DNA from: Leptolyngbyaceae cyanobacterium C42_A2020_001
Lineage (GTDB): Bacteria > Cyanobacteriota > Cyanobacteriia > Leptolyngbyales > Leptolyngbyaceae
Reading direction: 5' to 3'
NCBI GenBank assembly: GCA_015272515.1
Contig: JACYLN010000063.1
Span: 1-47,124 of the forward strand
Length of the DNA stretch: 47,124 nucleotides
The notes beneath the pieces were generated by a model. The model did no database searches and was not told the DNA's origin. It saw only the letters and a list, made by a program, of their open reading frames with translations. Positions 1 to 8,202 of this stretch are shown in pieces (within the stretch, counting starts at the first letter, position 1; each line of letters begins with the position of its first letter). Made by a program: the position numbers and the translations under genes.

Positions 1-359
1 TTGGCAGTGGCTTTGGAAAAAATGTTTCAAATTGGTTAGGAAGAGACAAAGTATATCCAACAAATGTTATTCACCTATCAACTGAATGCGGGAACAAAAA
101 TCATAGTGCAGCTTTTCCTAAAGCGTTACCTGAATGGTTTATCAAATTGTTTACCCAAGAAGGAGACTGGGTTTTAGATCCATTTTTAGGCTCAGGAACA
201 ACATGTCAAGTTGCACAAAGCATGTACAGGAATTCTGTTGGAATCGAAATTCATAAGGAGCATTATGAGCTAGCTCTTCAAAACATCAAACCACTACAGT
301 ATAAGCTTCTTGAGGAGGCTGCAAAATATGACGACTGTCTCACATCTAGAAATAGTTAG
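1..359 (+). CDS. DNA methyltransferase, C-terminal part (cut by window edge)
   Basis: The frame is open from base 3, so the gene begins outside the window; about 118 residues are visible. It looks like the end of an N6-adenine/N4-cytosine DNA methyltransferase (N6_N4_Mtase family). The FPKALPEWFIKLF stretch comes just before the SAM-binding motif DPFLGSGTT (bases about 177-203), followed by the acidic end of the next strand, GIEI. Motif I near the C-terminus is the beta-class order, so the catalytic (D/N/S)PP(Y/W) motif should lie upstream, out of view. The 3' end overlaps the endonuclease gene by 32 bases. Base composition is AT-rich compared with the rest of the window, which suggests acquisition as a restriction-modification unit. 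Target specificity cannot be read from this fragment. Confidence 0.85.
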   Translation, partial: GSGFGKNVSNWLGRDKVYPTNVIHLSTECGNKNHSAAFPKALPEWFIKLFTQEGDWVLDPFLGSGTTCQVAQSMYRNSVGIEIHKEHYELALQNIKPLQYKLLEEAAKYDDCLTSRNS

Positions 360-1074
360 ATATGTCGAAGAAAACATTCCTCAATTTCACGCAAGTCGGC
401 TAAACGGGCTGAAAAATCTTAAATTAAAAACAATTTTAAAGAGAAAAAATCCCTATTTATTTAAAGCAAAGAATATTATTACTGCGAGTGAACTTGTTAA
501 AACCCTTCTGGATGCTCACCTTTCATCCTCAGATGAGGGGATGTTCGGAACATTCCTAGAAGGATTTGCAATTTTTATTTGTGAAAGAGCTTTTGGCGGA
601 AGGAAATCGGCATCTGAGGGAATAGATTTAGAATTTGAAAAAGAACAAGCAAAATATATTGTTTCTGTAAAATCAGGACCTAATTGGGGAAACAGTTCGC
701 AAATCAAGAGAATGATTGATAACTTTAATAGAGCAAAAAGAACACTAAGAACCAACACATTTTTGTCTACAAATATTATTGCTGTGAATGGATGTTGTTA
801 TGGAAAAGATGATCAACCAGATAAAGGCGACTATCTAAAGCTATGTGGTCAGCGTTTCTGGGAGTTTATTTCAGACAGCGAAACTCTATACACAGATATA
901 ATTGAACCTCTTGGTTTCAAAGCAAAAGAAAACAATGAGCAGTTTGAGCAAGAATACGGCAAAGTTATTAACAAGTTTACTCTGGAGTTTATACAGAAGT
1001 TTTGTGATCTAGAAGGGCGAATTGTTTGGCAGAAGATTGTCGAACTAAACTCATCGAAAAAGTTGGAAAATTAA
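328..1074 (+). CDS. Type II restriction endonuclease, PmeII-like family
   Basis: 248-residue protein expected to cleave the site protected by the overlapping methyltransferase. The start is ATG 328, chosen because GAGGAGG sits 9 bases upstream at 312-318; an earlier TTG at 310 has no such site. The sequence resembles what I remember of proteins named PmeII family type II restriction endonuclease: LKRKNPYLFKAK near residue 37, then the probable PD-(D/E)xK core with EGID (E98, D100) and VSVKSGPNWGNSSQIK (K115), and a conserved VNGCCYG block. The acidic residue normally two before the catalytic Lys is Ser here, as in EcoO109I, which has a similar SLK. It is AT-rich like its partner. The R-M role rests on motif resemblance plus adjacency; the recognition site is unknown. 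Confidence 0.8.
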   Translation: MTTVSHLEIVRYVEENIPQFHASRLNGLKNLKLKTILKRKNPYLFKAKNIITASELVKTLLDAHLSSSDEGMFGTFLEGFAIFICERAFGGRKSASEGIDLEFEKEQAKYIVSVKSGPNWGNSSQIKRMIDNFNRAKRTLRTNTFLSTNIIAVNGCCYGKDDQPDKGDYLKLCGQRFWEFISDSETLYTDIIEPLGFKAKENNEQFEQEYGKVINKFTLEFIQKFCDLEGRIVWQKIVELNSSKKLEN

Positions 1075-1097
1075 TAGATTTCTTGTCTTCTAAGACA

Positions 1098-1202
1098 ATG
1101 TCTTCTTCAAAGTCCAGAAAGGCACTTTTTGAGTCGTTTGGAGGCTTGCACATTGAATACTTTTTGAGCAAAGCGAAAGTTTACTTTACCGGAGGAGAAT
1201 AA
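1098..1202 (+). CDS. Possible 34-residue ORF or gene remnant
   Basis: A short open frame 23 bases after the endonuclease stop encodes 34 residues beginning MSSSKSRKALFESFGG and ending VYFTGGE. There is no strong ribosome binding site. Its AT-rich composition matches the R-M genes rather than the following DNA. It could be the stump of a third gene of the R-M locus, or chance. I do not recognise it. Confidence 0.2.
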   Translation: MSSSKSRKALFESFGGLHIEYFLSKAKVYFTGGE

Positions 1203-1347
1203 AGATACGTCTTGAACCAGCATTGTTTGTCAGTCGTTGAGGAGTTGCTTACGTTTGGCTAAATTGAGTTCTTTGCAGTTGGTTGATGCGATCGCTCATC
1301 TTATTGAGATGAACTTTACCAATTCATTGCATAAAGTATGGAACTTA

Positions 1348-1509
1348 AAGGGTTGGTTGATCGACCCACATGAGCAAACGGTGTTCGTCTAGCAGTCTAA
1401 ACAAGAAACGGATGTATTTGATAAGTCAGATGAGGTGCTGCCAGTGCCGCTATTTGCCAGTGAATTACGCTTGACAGTTACAGATTTGTTTGGCTGGTTG
1501 ATGGAGTAA
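1348..1509 (+). pseudogene. Uma2-family (DUF820) nuclease remnant
   Basis: One frame encodes GWLIDPHEQTVFV, a stop (TAG 1390-1392), then QSKQETDVFDKSDEVLPVP and LFASELRLTVTDLFGWLME before a TAA at 1507-1509. This matches the C-terminal third of Uma2 proteins, where a Trp-(I/L)-(I/N/D)-(D/P)-P segment is followed by TVFVYRP, then a hydrophobic LRLTVxDLF end. The in-frame stop, and the lack of a matching N-terminal part upstream, show that it is broken. An intact Uma2 gene lies at 30642-31295. The left boundary is approximate. Confidence 0.7.
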
Positions 1510-1519
1510 GGCGGGAGAG

Positions 1520-2101
1520 TTACTGAAGCAATTCTGGATTTTTCCAGTGAGGATTTGTGAGGCTGGCGAGAATGTGATCTTCCCATTTGCCATTAATTAA
1601 TAGATAGTCGCGGGCATAGCCTTCTATGACAAAACCTAAGCGGCGTAACACGTTGGCGCTGCGTTGATTGCGGGGCATATAGTTGGCGCTGATGCGATGA
1701 AACTGCTGGTCGTTAAATAGATAGGCGATCGCAGTTTCAAGGGCTTCGGTCATATAGCCTTTGCCCTGTTCCACTTCAGAAAGGCTATAGCCCAATACGC
1801 AAGAATGAGAAACGCCCCGTTGAATTTGATGAAAGTTCACTTTGCCAATAATTTTTTTGGGGTTATCTTGTTTGAACAAGCATAATTTCAAACTTTGTTC
1901 GTAACTGTATTCAAATAAGGCTTTATCAATTTGTTCTTGCCAAAACTCTAATGTATAAAATCCTGGACTACGAGTGGGTTCAACAGCAGTGAGGAAGTCT
2001 TTATTTTCCAAATAATAGTTGACAACCGCAACCGCTTCGCTCCGGGTTGCCATTCTCAAAATGAGGCGATCGCTTTCAAGAGTGGGGGGATTTAGATACA
2101 C
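1520..2101 (-). CDS. GNAT N-acetyltransferase, RimJ/RimL type
   Basis: 193-residue single-domain acetyltransferase. The N-terminal LESDRLILRMATRSEA is the usual opening of RimJ/RimL-like enzymes that acetylate ribosomal-protein or other alpha-amino groups. The acetyl-CoA loop is represented by VEQGKGYMTEAL (about residues 111-122), close to the family pattern QGxGYxTEA, and NQRSANVLRRLGF plus EGYARDYLLINGKWEDHI form the C-terminal half. The start is GTG 2101, with AGAGGA seven bases upstream. The substrate cannot be told from sequence: RimJ-like proteins also include antibiotic or small-molecule acetylases. It is transcribed toward the R-M remnant and downstream of SelO on the same strand, with a 170-base spacer holding a T/A-rich repetitive stretch. 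Confidence 0.88.
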   Translation of the reverse strand: MYLNPPTLESDRLILRMATRSEAVAVVNYYLENKDFLTAVEPTRSPGFYTLEFWQEQIDKALFEYSYEQSLKLCLFKQDNPKKIIGKVNFHQIQRGVSHSCVLGYSLSEVEQGKGYMTEALETAIAYLFNDQQFHRISANYMPRNQRSANVLRRLGFVIEGYARDYLLINGKWEDHILASLTNPHWKNPELLQ

Positions 2102-2271
2102 AGATGATTCCTCTAAGGAATAAGAATCAATTAAAAATGAAAAGTTAAAAATTCAAAATGGTTCTCAGTCAGGCTTTGCCACTTTTAATTTTGAATTATC
2201 CATTGCCCTAAGGAGATGCGTTGAAAAGCTCATAATTGAGTGGTATAAAGTTTGAAAAAATCACGTATCAT

Positions 2272-3720
2272 TTAGAGTTTGATTTTATTCAGGAGCTGAT
2301 AAAAGTCAGTCCAATCATCGTCCTCTGTAATTTTTTCCCAGACGGCTTCAATCTCAGGACGCACAGGTACTGTCAATGGATTACAGGCTTTAAGACGCGT
2401 CGCGATCGCATCCAGTTCGTTTTCTGGCAAGCTCAACAGCAGATTGAAATAGGTAATCTTCCATTGCTCCCAAGTTGGTTGCAAATCATCATCCACAATG
2501 TGCACATCAGGGAAAATTGCAGCCACATCATCTCGCCAGCCTGAATGAAATTGTTGACGCAGTTCAGCAAAGAAGCTGTGATAACCAATTTGGGATTCTT
2601 TCAAAAAGCGGAATGTGAGGTCTAGCAGTTCATCGGCTTCAGATACGGTCGTTTCGCCAAACCCCAGTTTGTTCAACATTAGTTGCCGATAAACGCGATC
2701 GTACACCTCGCCAAACGTCGCCAAGCCCTGCTCCATGTCTGTTGGAGAAATGACTCGACTCAAGGGTGCTTGCAGCATCTCTAAATTCCAGCGACAGATG
2801 CCTGGTTGATTCGCGTAGCTATAGCGGCCAAAGTAGTCAAAGTAGGCAGCGGTGAAGGTGGGGTCATACACAGGAATGAAGGCAAAGGGACCATAATCAA
2901 AACTTTCACCCGTAATCGCCATATTGTCAGTATTCAAAACAGCATGACAAAAACCTGCCGCCATCCATTGCGCCACCAGTTCTGCGACTCGCTGCACGAG
3001 TTCAGCATAAAACTGGGCATAGCGATCGCCCTCTTGCTGCAAATGAGGATAGTACTGCTCAATCACATGATCCAGCAGAATCGCAATCAAGTCTTTACGT
3101 TCCAGGGCGTGCAACCGTTCAAAGGTGCCAAACCGAATGTGCGATCGCTGCATTCGGACCATCACCGATGAGCGAGTGGGCGAGGGTTCATCTCCGCGCC
3201 ACAGTTGCTCTCCCGTTTCCACCAAACTCAAACAACGAGAGGTACGAACGCCCATGCGATGGAGTGCTTCTGCTGCAATCACTTCGCGCACACCACCCTT
3301 TAGCGTCAAGCGACCATCGCCGCCCCGTGAGTATGGCGTAGTTCCAGAGCCTTTGGTGCCAAAGTCATATAAATTGCCATCCGTGCCGCGCACCTGCCCG
3401 TAGAGAAAGCCTCTGCCGTCGCCCAGAAATCGGTTGTATTCGCCGAATTGATAGCCGTGGTAACGCAACGCCAAAAAAGCATGGGGAGGATTTTGAAATG
3501 CGCCGAATGCTTCAACGAAATGCTCGTCGCTAACTTGTTTAGGATCAAGCCCTAAAATTGGCAGCAGCTCATCGTTGCGAAACCGCAACTGCTGCATCGG
3601 AAACTCAGCTGCAGAGACGATATCGTAATAGTCGTCGCCTAATAACTCTAAAACTGGCTCGTATTGACACGTCAAAAGGGGATTGGAGGCTGAAAGGCTT
3701 GATTGTTCAGCGTCACACAT
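2272..3720 (-). CDS. selO: SelO/YdiU family protein adenylyltransferase
   Basis: 482 residues, the usual length for short bacterial SelO (YdiU). The fold is kinase-like but binds ATP in a flipped orientation and transfers AMP to Ser/Thr/Tyr hydroxyls of target proteins, linked in other organisms to redox homeostasis. Visible hallmarks are [18 protein letters not shown] (residues 119-136, ATP-binding Lys123), VLNTDNMAI (D265, N266) and SFDYGPFAF (metal-binding D275). The C-terminus ends NKIKL with no Cys or Sec near the end, unlike mitochondrial SelO. The start at 3720 is ATG. The next upstream gene on this strand is the secreted protein, 61 bases away. Family assignment is firm; targets are unknown. 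Confidence 0.93.
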   Translation of the reverse strand: MCDAEQSSLSASNPLLTCQYEPVLELLGDDYYDIVSAAEFPMQQLRFRNDELLPILGLDPKQVSDEHFVEAFGAFQNPPHAFLALRYHGYQFGEYNRFLGDGRGFLYGQVRGTDGNLYDFGTKGSGTTPYSRGGDGRLTLKGGVREVIAAEALHRMGVRTSRCLSLVETGEQLWRGDEPSPTRSSVMVRMQRSHIRFGTFERLHALERKDLIAILLDHVIEQYYPHLQQEGDRYAQFYAELVQRVAELVAQWMAAGFCHAVLNTDNMAITGESFDYGPFAFIPVYDPTFTAAYFDYFGRYSYANQPGICRWNLEMLQAPLSRVISPTDMEQGLATFGEVYDRVYRQLMLNKLGFGETTVSEADELLDLTFRFLKESQIGYHSFFAELRQQFHSGWRDDVAAIFPDVHIVDDDLQPTWEQWKITYFNLLLSLPENELDAIATRLKACNPLTVPVRPEIEAVWEKITEDDDWTDFYQLLNKIKL

Positions 3721-3781
3721 AGGTTACACACAGCAAACAGTCCTTCCATCCTACCAATCGCACCTGATTCTGAGCTTTGAG

Positions 3782-4993
3782 CTACTGGCTAAACATATTT
3801 ACGGCAGGATGAATCCGGCTCGATTCCAACGATGAGCGATCGACCTCCGAGATTTCGACTGCCACCACTGGTTCGCTGCGTGTTGTGGTAAATTCATTCG
3901 GCTCTCCACCCAGGTTGACGCTGGTAGCAAACCCTAGTTGTAACTCGGGTTGGGTTGGGGTTGGGGTTAGGGATATTGGCGTGGTCTGGGGTTGGGGTTG
4001 GGTGTTGACCAGAACTGGCTCTGGACGAATCACCGCCGTTGGGGGAGAAGGTGGCGTAATGGGAGGCGTTGGCGGTTCGCCTGCGAGGGGGGGCTGAACA
4101 GGTGGAGTGGATGCAGTTGGCAGGGCAACGGCTGAGGCGGGAACGCTGAGGGAGCCGCTGGTGATACTTGCCTCAAAGATGGTTGGGAGGCTAGGAATCT
4201 CTTCGCCATACCAGATACTGGCTCCCTGGGTTAATCGTCCAGTTGCGGTGAGGGTGACTATGCGATCGCTCACCGTTGCCACACTGCCATCACTCAACGC
4301 CACTGAGCCATTTGCCACACCGTGGATAAGCCATGCCTGCCCCGTTGATGTAACAAAAGCATCGGAGCTGTTGGTTTGGGTAATGTCTGGAAACGTGAGC
4401 GTCAGATTAGCGGTTCCCAGAGGCGTTAGGACAGACGCGATCGTCACCGTATCGGGCTGAGCCGCTGAACCCGCATTAATGCTGAGGGAACCGCCCGTAA
4501 TTGGGATAGAAAACTGAGGCGTAGGGTAGGCGCTCACCGTGGAAGAGGGCACCACTAAACTACCCGCCTGCACACTAAACGAGACGGTGACTCCAGCGGC
4601 AGTTGGCAAATAATCAGAAGAGGGTGCCCCCGTCGCCGTTGCCAGACTTTCCAGTTTGAGATATCCTTCCCCTGCTGGAAAGGTTGCCGATCGCCCATCC
4701 GTGAGGGTTGCAGAGCCGGAGACGTTGCTGAAGTAAAGCCCAATCGGAGTGTTGGTGGTAATAGTTGGACTAATCGCCGCACCCGGCAAAGGATAGTTCG
4801 TTAAATTAATCGTGCCAGCGGGACTCAGTAAGGTCAGTGGTGCGGAGTACTCTGTGCCTCCACCATTTCCCGACAGGGCAAAGCTACCGTTTGAAACTGG
4901 AATTGCCAGATACTGAGCATGAGCGGGCAAAGCTGATAACGATGCAGCGATCGCGCTCAATGCCAGCGCAGAACGAAGTACAACCACCCTCAT
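3782..4993 (-). CDS. Secreted protein with duplicated unknown domain and Pro-rich tail
   Basis: 403 residues, not a family I recognise. ATG 4993 is chosen because AGGAGG lies six bases upstream; a TTG one codon earlier is less likely. A clear signal peptide (hydrophobic run, then LPAHAQ) predicts export. The mature part contains two related blocks of about 125 residues, roughly 28-155 and 156-295. Both begin with an IPxxxGS element, share LTPxGTxNLT / LSPAGTINLT, a GSxxLxDGxxAT element, and end near AGSLVVPSSTV / SGSLSVPASAV. The pattern suggests a beta-rich domain. A tail of about 70 residues is very rich in Pro, Thr and Gln, as in cell-surface linkers. No anchor or sorting motif is visible. 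Confidence 0.75.
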   Translation of the reverse strand: MRVVVLRSALALSAIAASLSALPAHAQYLAIPVSNGSFALSGNGGGTEYSAPLTLLSPAGTINLTNYPLPGAAISPTITTNTPIGLYFSNVSGSATLTDGRSATFPAGEGYLKLESLATATGAPSSDYLPTAAGVTVSFSVQAGSLVVPSSTVSAYPTPQFSIPITGGSLSINAGSAAQPDTVTIASVLTPLGTANLTLTFPDITQTNSSDAFVTSTGQAWLIHGVANGSVALSDGSVATVSDRIVTLTATGRLTQGASIWYGEEIPSLPTIFEASITSGSLSVPASAVALPTASTPPVQPPLAGEPPTPPITPPSPPTAVIRPEPVLVNTQPQPQTTPISLTPTPTQPELQLGFATSVNLGGEPNEFTTTRSEPVVAVEISEVDRSSLESSRIHPAVNMFSQ

Positions 4994-5074
4994 CAAACAC
5001 CTCCTGAACGCAGGTAAACATTACGAAGTGGTAGACTTACGCACCCATAAAAGAACACCCTAAGATTACAGTGC

Positions 5075-5092
5075 CACCTAATTTCTTAGGTG
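5075..5092 (-). terminator. Hairpin downstream of leuS
   Basis: CACCTAA and TTAGGTG form a perfect 7-bp stem around a TTTC loop, 65 bases after the leuS stop in its direction of transcription. There is no T-run, so intrinsic termination is only a possibility. It could instead belong to the leader of the secreted-protein gene, which starts 82 bases further on. Confidence 0.3.
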
Positions 5093-5156
5093 AATTTACC
5101 GTAAAACCTTCGGGTGAATGTGTGAGGTTTTTGGAAAGGCTTCCGTAAATTCCGCA

Positions 5157-7736
5157 CTAAACCACGACAAAATTGACTAATTTACCCGGCACTACAATCA
5201 CTTTTTTAACTTCTTTCCCTTCCAGATAGCGCTTACCAATTTCCGATTCACGGGCGTACTGCTCCAATTCCTCGTTGGTGGATTGCGCCGGAACAGGAAT
5301 CGCTCCTCGCGTTTTACCCAAAATTTGAATCACCAGGTTGATCTCATCCGCAACCAACGCTTCAGGATCAGCCTTCAACCAGGGCTGGGTGTGGATGGAG
5401 GCGGTGTTACCCAAGCTTTGCCATAATTCATCGGCAATATGAGGGGCGAAGGGAGCCAGCAAAATCAGCAAGGTTTGTATTCCTTCTGCATACACAGGTG
5501 ACTCTTTGCACGGGGCATCGGTCAATGCATTACTGAGTTTCATCAATTCAGAAACGGCTGTGTTGAATTGATAGTCTCCTTCTAAGTCTTCAGTGACTTC
5601 CTTGATAGCTGTATGGATGGCGCGACGCAAGTCTTTTTCGGGTTTAGACAGTGCTGAGTGCTGAGTGTTGAGTGCTGAGGTATGCTTCTGACTGGCAAAA
5701 TCAGTGACTAAACGCCAGACGCGGTTTAAGAAGCGGAACTGCCCTTCTACGTCCGCATCCTCCCATTCCAGGTCTTTTTCGGGCGGCGCTTTGAACAGAA
5801 TGAACATGCGGGCAGTGTCGGCTCCGTACTTGTTCACCACGTCTCCCGGTGCTACGCCGTTGTACTTGGATTTGGACATCTTTTCGTACACGACTTCCAA
5901 TGCATCGCCGGTTTCGGGGTCAACGGGATTGCTTAAATCGGCAATGTTCATGGGGAAGACGTATTTGCCCGTGCGGGGATTCTTATAAGTTTTGCCCTGC
6001 ACCATGCCCTGAGTCAGCAAGCGCTGGAAGGGTTCGTCGCAGTTCAACAAGCCGCGATCGCGCAACACCTTTGTAAAGAACCGCGAGTACAGTAAGTGCA
6101 AAATGGCGTGCTCAATCCCGCCCACATACTGATCTACGGGCATCCAGGAATTAACCTTGCTAGGGTCAAACACCTGGCGATCGTTTTTCGCATCGGGGTA
6201 GCGCAAGAAATACCAGGACGAATCAATGAAGGTATCCATCGTGTCTGTCTCCCGCTTGGCTGGAGTGCCGCAGGTGGGGCAAGGAGCATTGATCCAGGAC
6301 TCTAATTTTGCCAACGGAGAGGCTCCCCGACCGCTAAATTCCACATCTTCTGGCAACTGTACGGGCAAGTCTGCATCTGGAACGGGAACTGCACCACACT
6401 TGGGACAGTGAATGATGGGAATCGGCGCACCCCAGTAGCGTTGGCGCGAAATCAACCAATCGCGCAACCGATAGTTTGCCGTGCCTTTACCTTTGCCGTG
6501 TTGCTCCAGCCATTGCACAGCCGCTTCCACGCTCTGACCTTTCTCTTTGCCAGCAGGAATGCCATTCAATGCACCAGAGTTGACCATCACGCCATCCCCG
6601 GCGTGGGCAGCAATCATGGTATCGCCATCCAGATTCTCGCCCTCTGGCTGCACCACCACTTTCACAGGCAAGTTGAATTGCCGAGCAAATTCAAAGTCGC
6701 GCTGATCGTGAGCCGGAACCGCCATGATTGCTCCGGTGCCGTAGTCCATCAGTACGTAGTCGGCAATCCAGATCGGGATTTTTTCGTCATTGACCGGATT
6801 GATCGCATAGCTACCCGTCCACACTCCGGTTTTTTCGCGTCCCTCAGCGGTGCGATCGATCTCGCTCTTGGCAGCGGCGGCTTCCTGGTAGGTTTTGATA
6901 GCCGTTACCTGTTCCTTCGTCGTTAACTTCTCCACCAACGGGTGCTCTGGCGACAACACCATAAAAGTTGCACCCCACAACGTATCGGGACGCGTGGTGA
7001 AGACAACAATGTCATCGCCGACCTCAGTCTTGAAGGTGACTTGCGCTCCGGTCGATTTGCCAATCCAGTTTGCCTGCATCAACCGCACTTTTTCGGGCCA
7101 CCCGCTCAATTTGTCCAAATCGTTGAGTAACTGTTCGGCGTAGTCGGTGATTTTGAGGAACCATTGGCGCAACTGTTTGCGTTCTACCTTTGCGCCCGAT
7201 CGCCACGATCGCCCTTCACTATCCACCTGTTCGTTTGCCAGTACGGTCTGGTCAATTGGATCCCAGTTGACGGTGGCTTCTTTTTGATAGGCTAATCCTG
7301 CCTGAAAGAACTGCAAGAAAATCCACTGCGTCCACTGGTAATAGTGCGGCGCACAGGTGGTCACCTCCCGCTCCCAGTCAAAGGAAATCCCCAACTGATC
7401 GAGCTGTTGCCGCATCTGGGCGATGTTTTGATACGTCCATTTAGCGGGATGGATGCCCCGTTCGATCGCGGCGTTCTCTGCGGGCAACCCAAAGGCATCC
7501 CAGCCCATCGGGTTCAATACTCGAAAACCCTGCATCCGACGAACTCGTGCAATTACATCAGCGATCGTGTAGACGCGAACATGCCCCATGTGCAGGTTGC
7601 CCGATGGATAAGGAAACATCGACAGCGCATAGAACTTCGGCTTGCTGCTATCTTCTGAGGTTTGGGATAGCCCTTGCTCTGCCCAAGTCGTTTGCCACTT
7701 TGCTTCAATTGCTGCCGGATTGTATCGAGATTCCAC
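5157..7736 (-). CDS. leuS: Leucyl-tRNA synthetase
   Basis: Class I synthetase that charges tRNA-Leu with leucine. The GTG start at 7736 ([14 protein letters not shown]) is preferred, giving 859 residues, a normal bacterial LeuRS length, with GGAG seven bases upstream. The frame runs on to 8024, but that extra 96 residues crosses a structured repeat and has no family character. Motifs: HMGH (residues 49-52, HIGH box); [12 protein letters not shown] of the CP1 editing domain; two CxxC pairs (HCPKCG, CPTCG); and [10 protein letters not shown] near residue 620 (KMSKS loop). Unusual: around residues 686-697 the coding sequence contains four tandem copies of a GTGCTGA-type heptamer (+ strand 5651-5678), read as part of [12 protein letters not shown], between the catalytic core and the anticodon-binding domain. 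Confidence 0.97.
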   Translation of the reverse strand: MESRYNPAAIEAKWQTTWAEQGLSQTSEDSSKPKFYALSMFPYPSGNLHMGHVRVYTIADVIARVRRMQGFRVLNPMGWDAFGLPAENAAIERGIHPAKWTYQNIAQMRQQLDQLGISFDWEREVTTCAPHYYQWTQWIFLQFFQAGLAYQKEATVNWDPIDQTVLANEQVDSEGRSWRSGAKVERKQLRQWFLKITDYAEQLLNDLDKLSGWPEKVRLMQANWIGKSTGAQVTFKTEVGDDIVVFTTRPDTLWGATFMVLSPEHPLVEKLTTKEQVTAIKTYQEAAAAKSEIDRTAEGREKTGVWTGSYAINPVNDEKIPIWIADYVLMDYGTGAIMAVPAHDQRDFEFARQFNLPVKVVVQPEGENLDGDTMIAAHAGDGVMVNSGALNGIPAGKEKGQSVEAAVQWLEQHGKGKGTANYRLRDWLISRQRYWGAPIPIIHCPKCGAVPVPDADLPVQLPEDVEFSGRGASPLAKLESWINAPCPTCGTPAKRETDTMDTFIDSSWYFLRYPDAKNDRQVFDPSKVNSWMPVDQYVGGIEHAILHLLYSRFFTKVLRDRGLLNCDEPFQRLLTQGMVQGKTYKNPRTGKYVFPMNIADLSNPVDPETGDALEVVYEKMSKSKYNGVAPGDVVNKYGADTARMFILFKAPPEKDLEWEDADVEGQFRFLNRVWRLVTDFASQKHTSALNTQHSALSKPEKDLRRAIHTAIKEVTEDLEGDYQFNTAVSELMKLSNALTDAPCKESPVYAEGIQTLLILLAPFAPHIADELWQSLGNTASIHTQPWLKADPEALVADEINLVIQILGKTRGAIPVPAQSTNEELEQYARESEIGKRYLEGKEVKKVIVVPGKLVNFVVV
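5651..5678. repeat. Heptamer tandem repeat inside leuS
   Basis: Four consecutive 7-base units (GTGCTGA, GTGCTGA, GTGTTGA, GTGCTGA) lie within the leuS coding frame. They match the style of short tandemly repeated heptamers known from spacers of filamentous cyanobacteria. Related heptamers occur inside ligA at 46686-46713, read as ACTCAGA. Confidence 0.85.
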
Positions 7737-8202
7737 GGACGAACTCCTGCAAACAGTTTGTCTAATCCATTCTAAAAGGTCGAGGTCATTGGTTCGCAGT
7801 CTGGTGCTGTTAATCCTTGCTTCACGCGATTGCTCTTGCTTTCCGAATGGCGAATGAAGCGATCGCTGCTTAAAGAAAAGCGGGACAAGTCCGTACTTTC
7901 CCGCAACGTAGAGAGGATGTACAGTGTTCTCCCAGGAAATAGCTTTGGTCAGAAAGCTTGAAGCACAATGAATCGGGCGATCGCCGAATCTGGGGAGGCT
8001 TTCTGACTCGCCGTTGCCATACATGTGGCAACAGCTATATTCTGAGCAACCTGTCTAACTCCGTCTGTATTCTCACGGAGAAAAGAGATATCCGGACGAG
8101 ACACTTTTCTTATTAACATCCCATCACTCCATCACCCCATCACTCCCATTCCTAATCTGGTCTATGGTGAAGGGAGAGAGAGCGTTGGCTGGAGCCGTCT
8201 GG
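7737..8202. other. leuS-crtO divergent spacer
   Basis: 466 bases between the leuS and crtO starts. It contains one copy of the two-hairpin repeat (7940-8038), three HIP1-type sites, and a low-complexity run of CATCACTC/CATCACCC-like units at about 8119-8150 just before crtO. No convincing sigma-70 promoter pair could be fixed by eye. Confidence 0.6.
7940..8038 (+). repeat. Two-hairpin structured repeat, copy A (candidate RNA)
   Basis: Stem 1 pairs GTCAGAAAGC (7948-7957) with GCTTTCTGAC (7998-8007) around a 40-base loop that ends in GGGGAG. Stem 2 pairs GTTGCCA (8013-8019) with TGGCAAC (8026-8032). TAGC at 7940 and GCTA at 8034 could close an outer helix, giving a three-way junction. The same layout with different but complementary stem bases occurs at 28288-28384 and 28445-28543. 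The strand is arbitrary because hairpins read on both; on the plus strand this copy lies 164 bases upstream of crtO. Confidence 0.75.

Noticed and set aside
7780-7830. GGTTCGCAGTC considered as a tRNA T-arm
   Set aside because: No acceptor stem or anticodon arm can be folded around it.
7737-8024. N-terminal extension of leuS
   Set aside because: The extra 96 residues cross the structured repeat and have no synthetase character; GTG 7736 has a good ribosome site and gives the family length.
7940-8038. Element A considered as a T-box or leucine leader of leuS
   Set aside because: Copies B and C occur far from any amino-acid gene, there is no T-box sequence, and cyanobacteria are not known for T-boxes.
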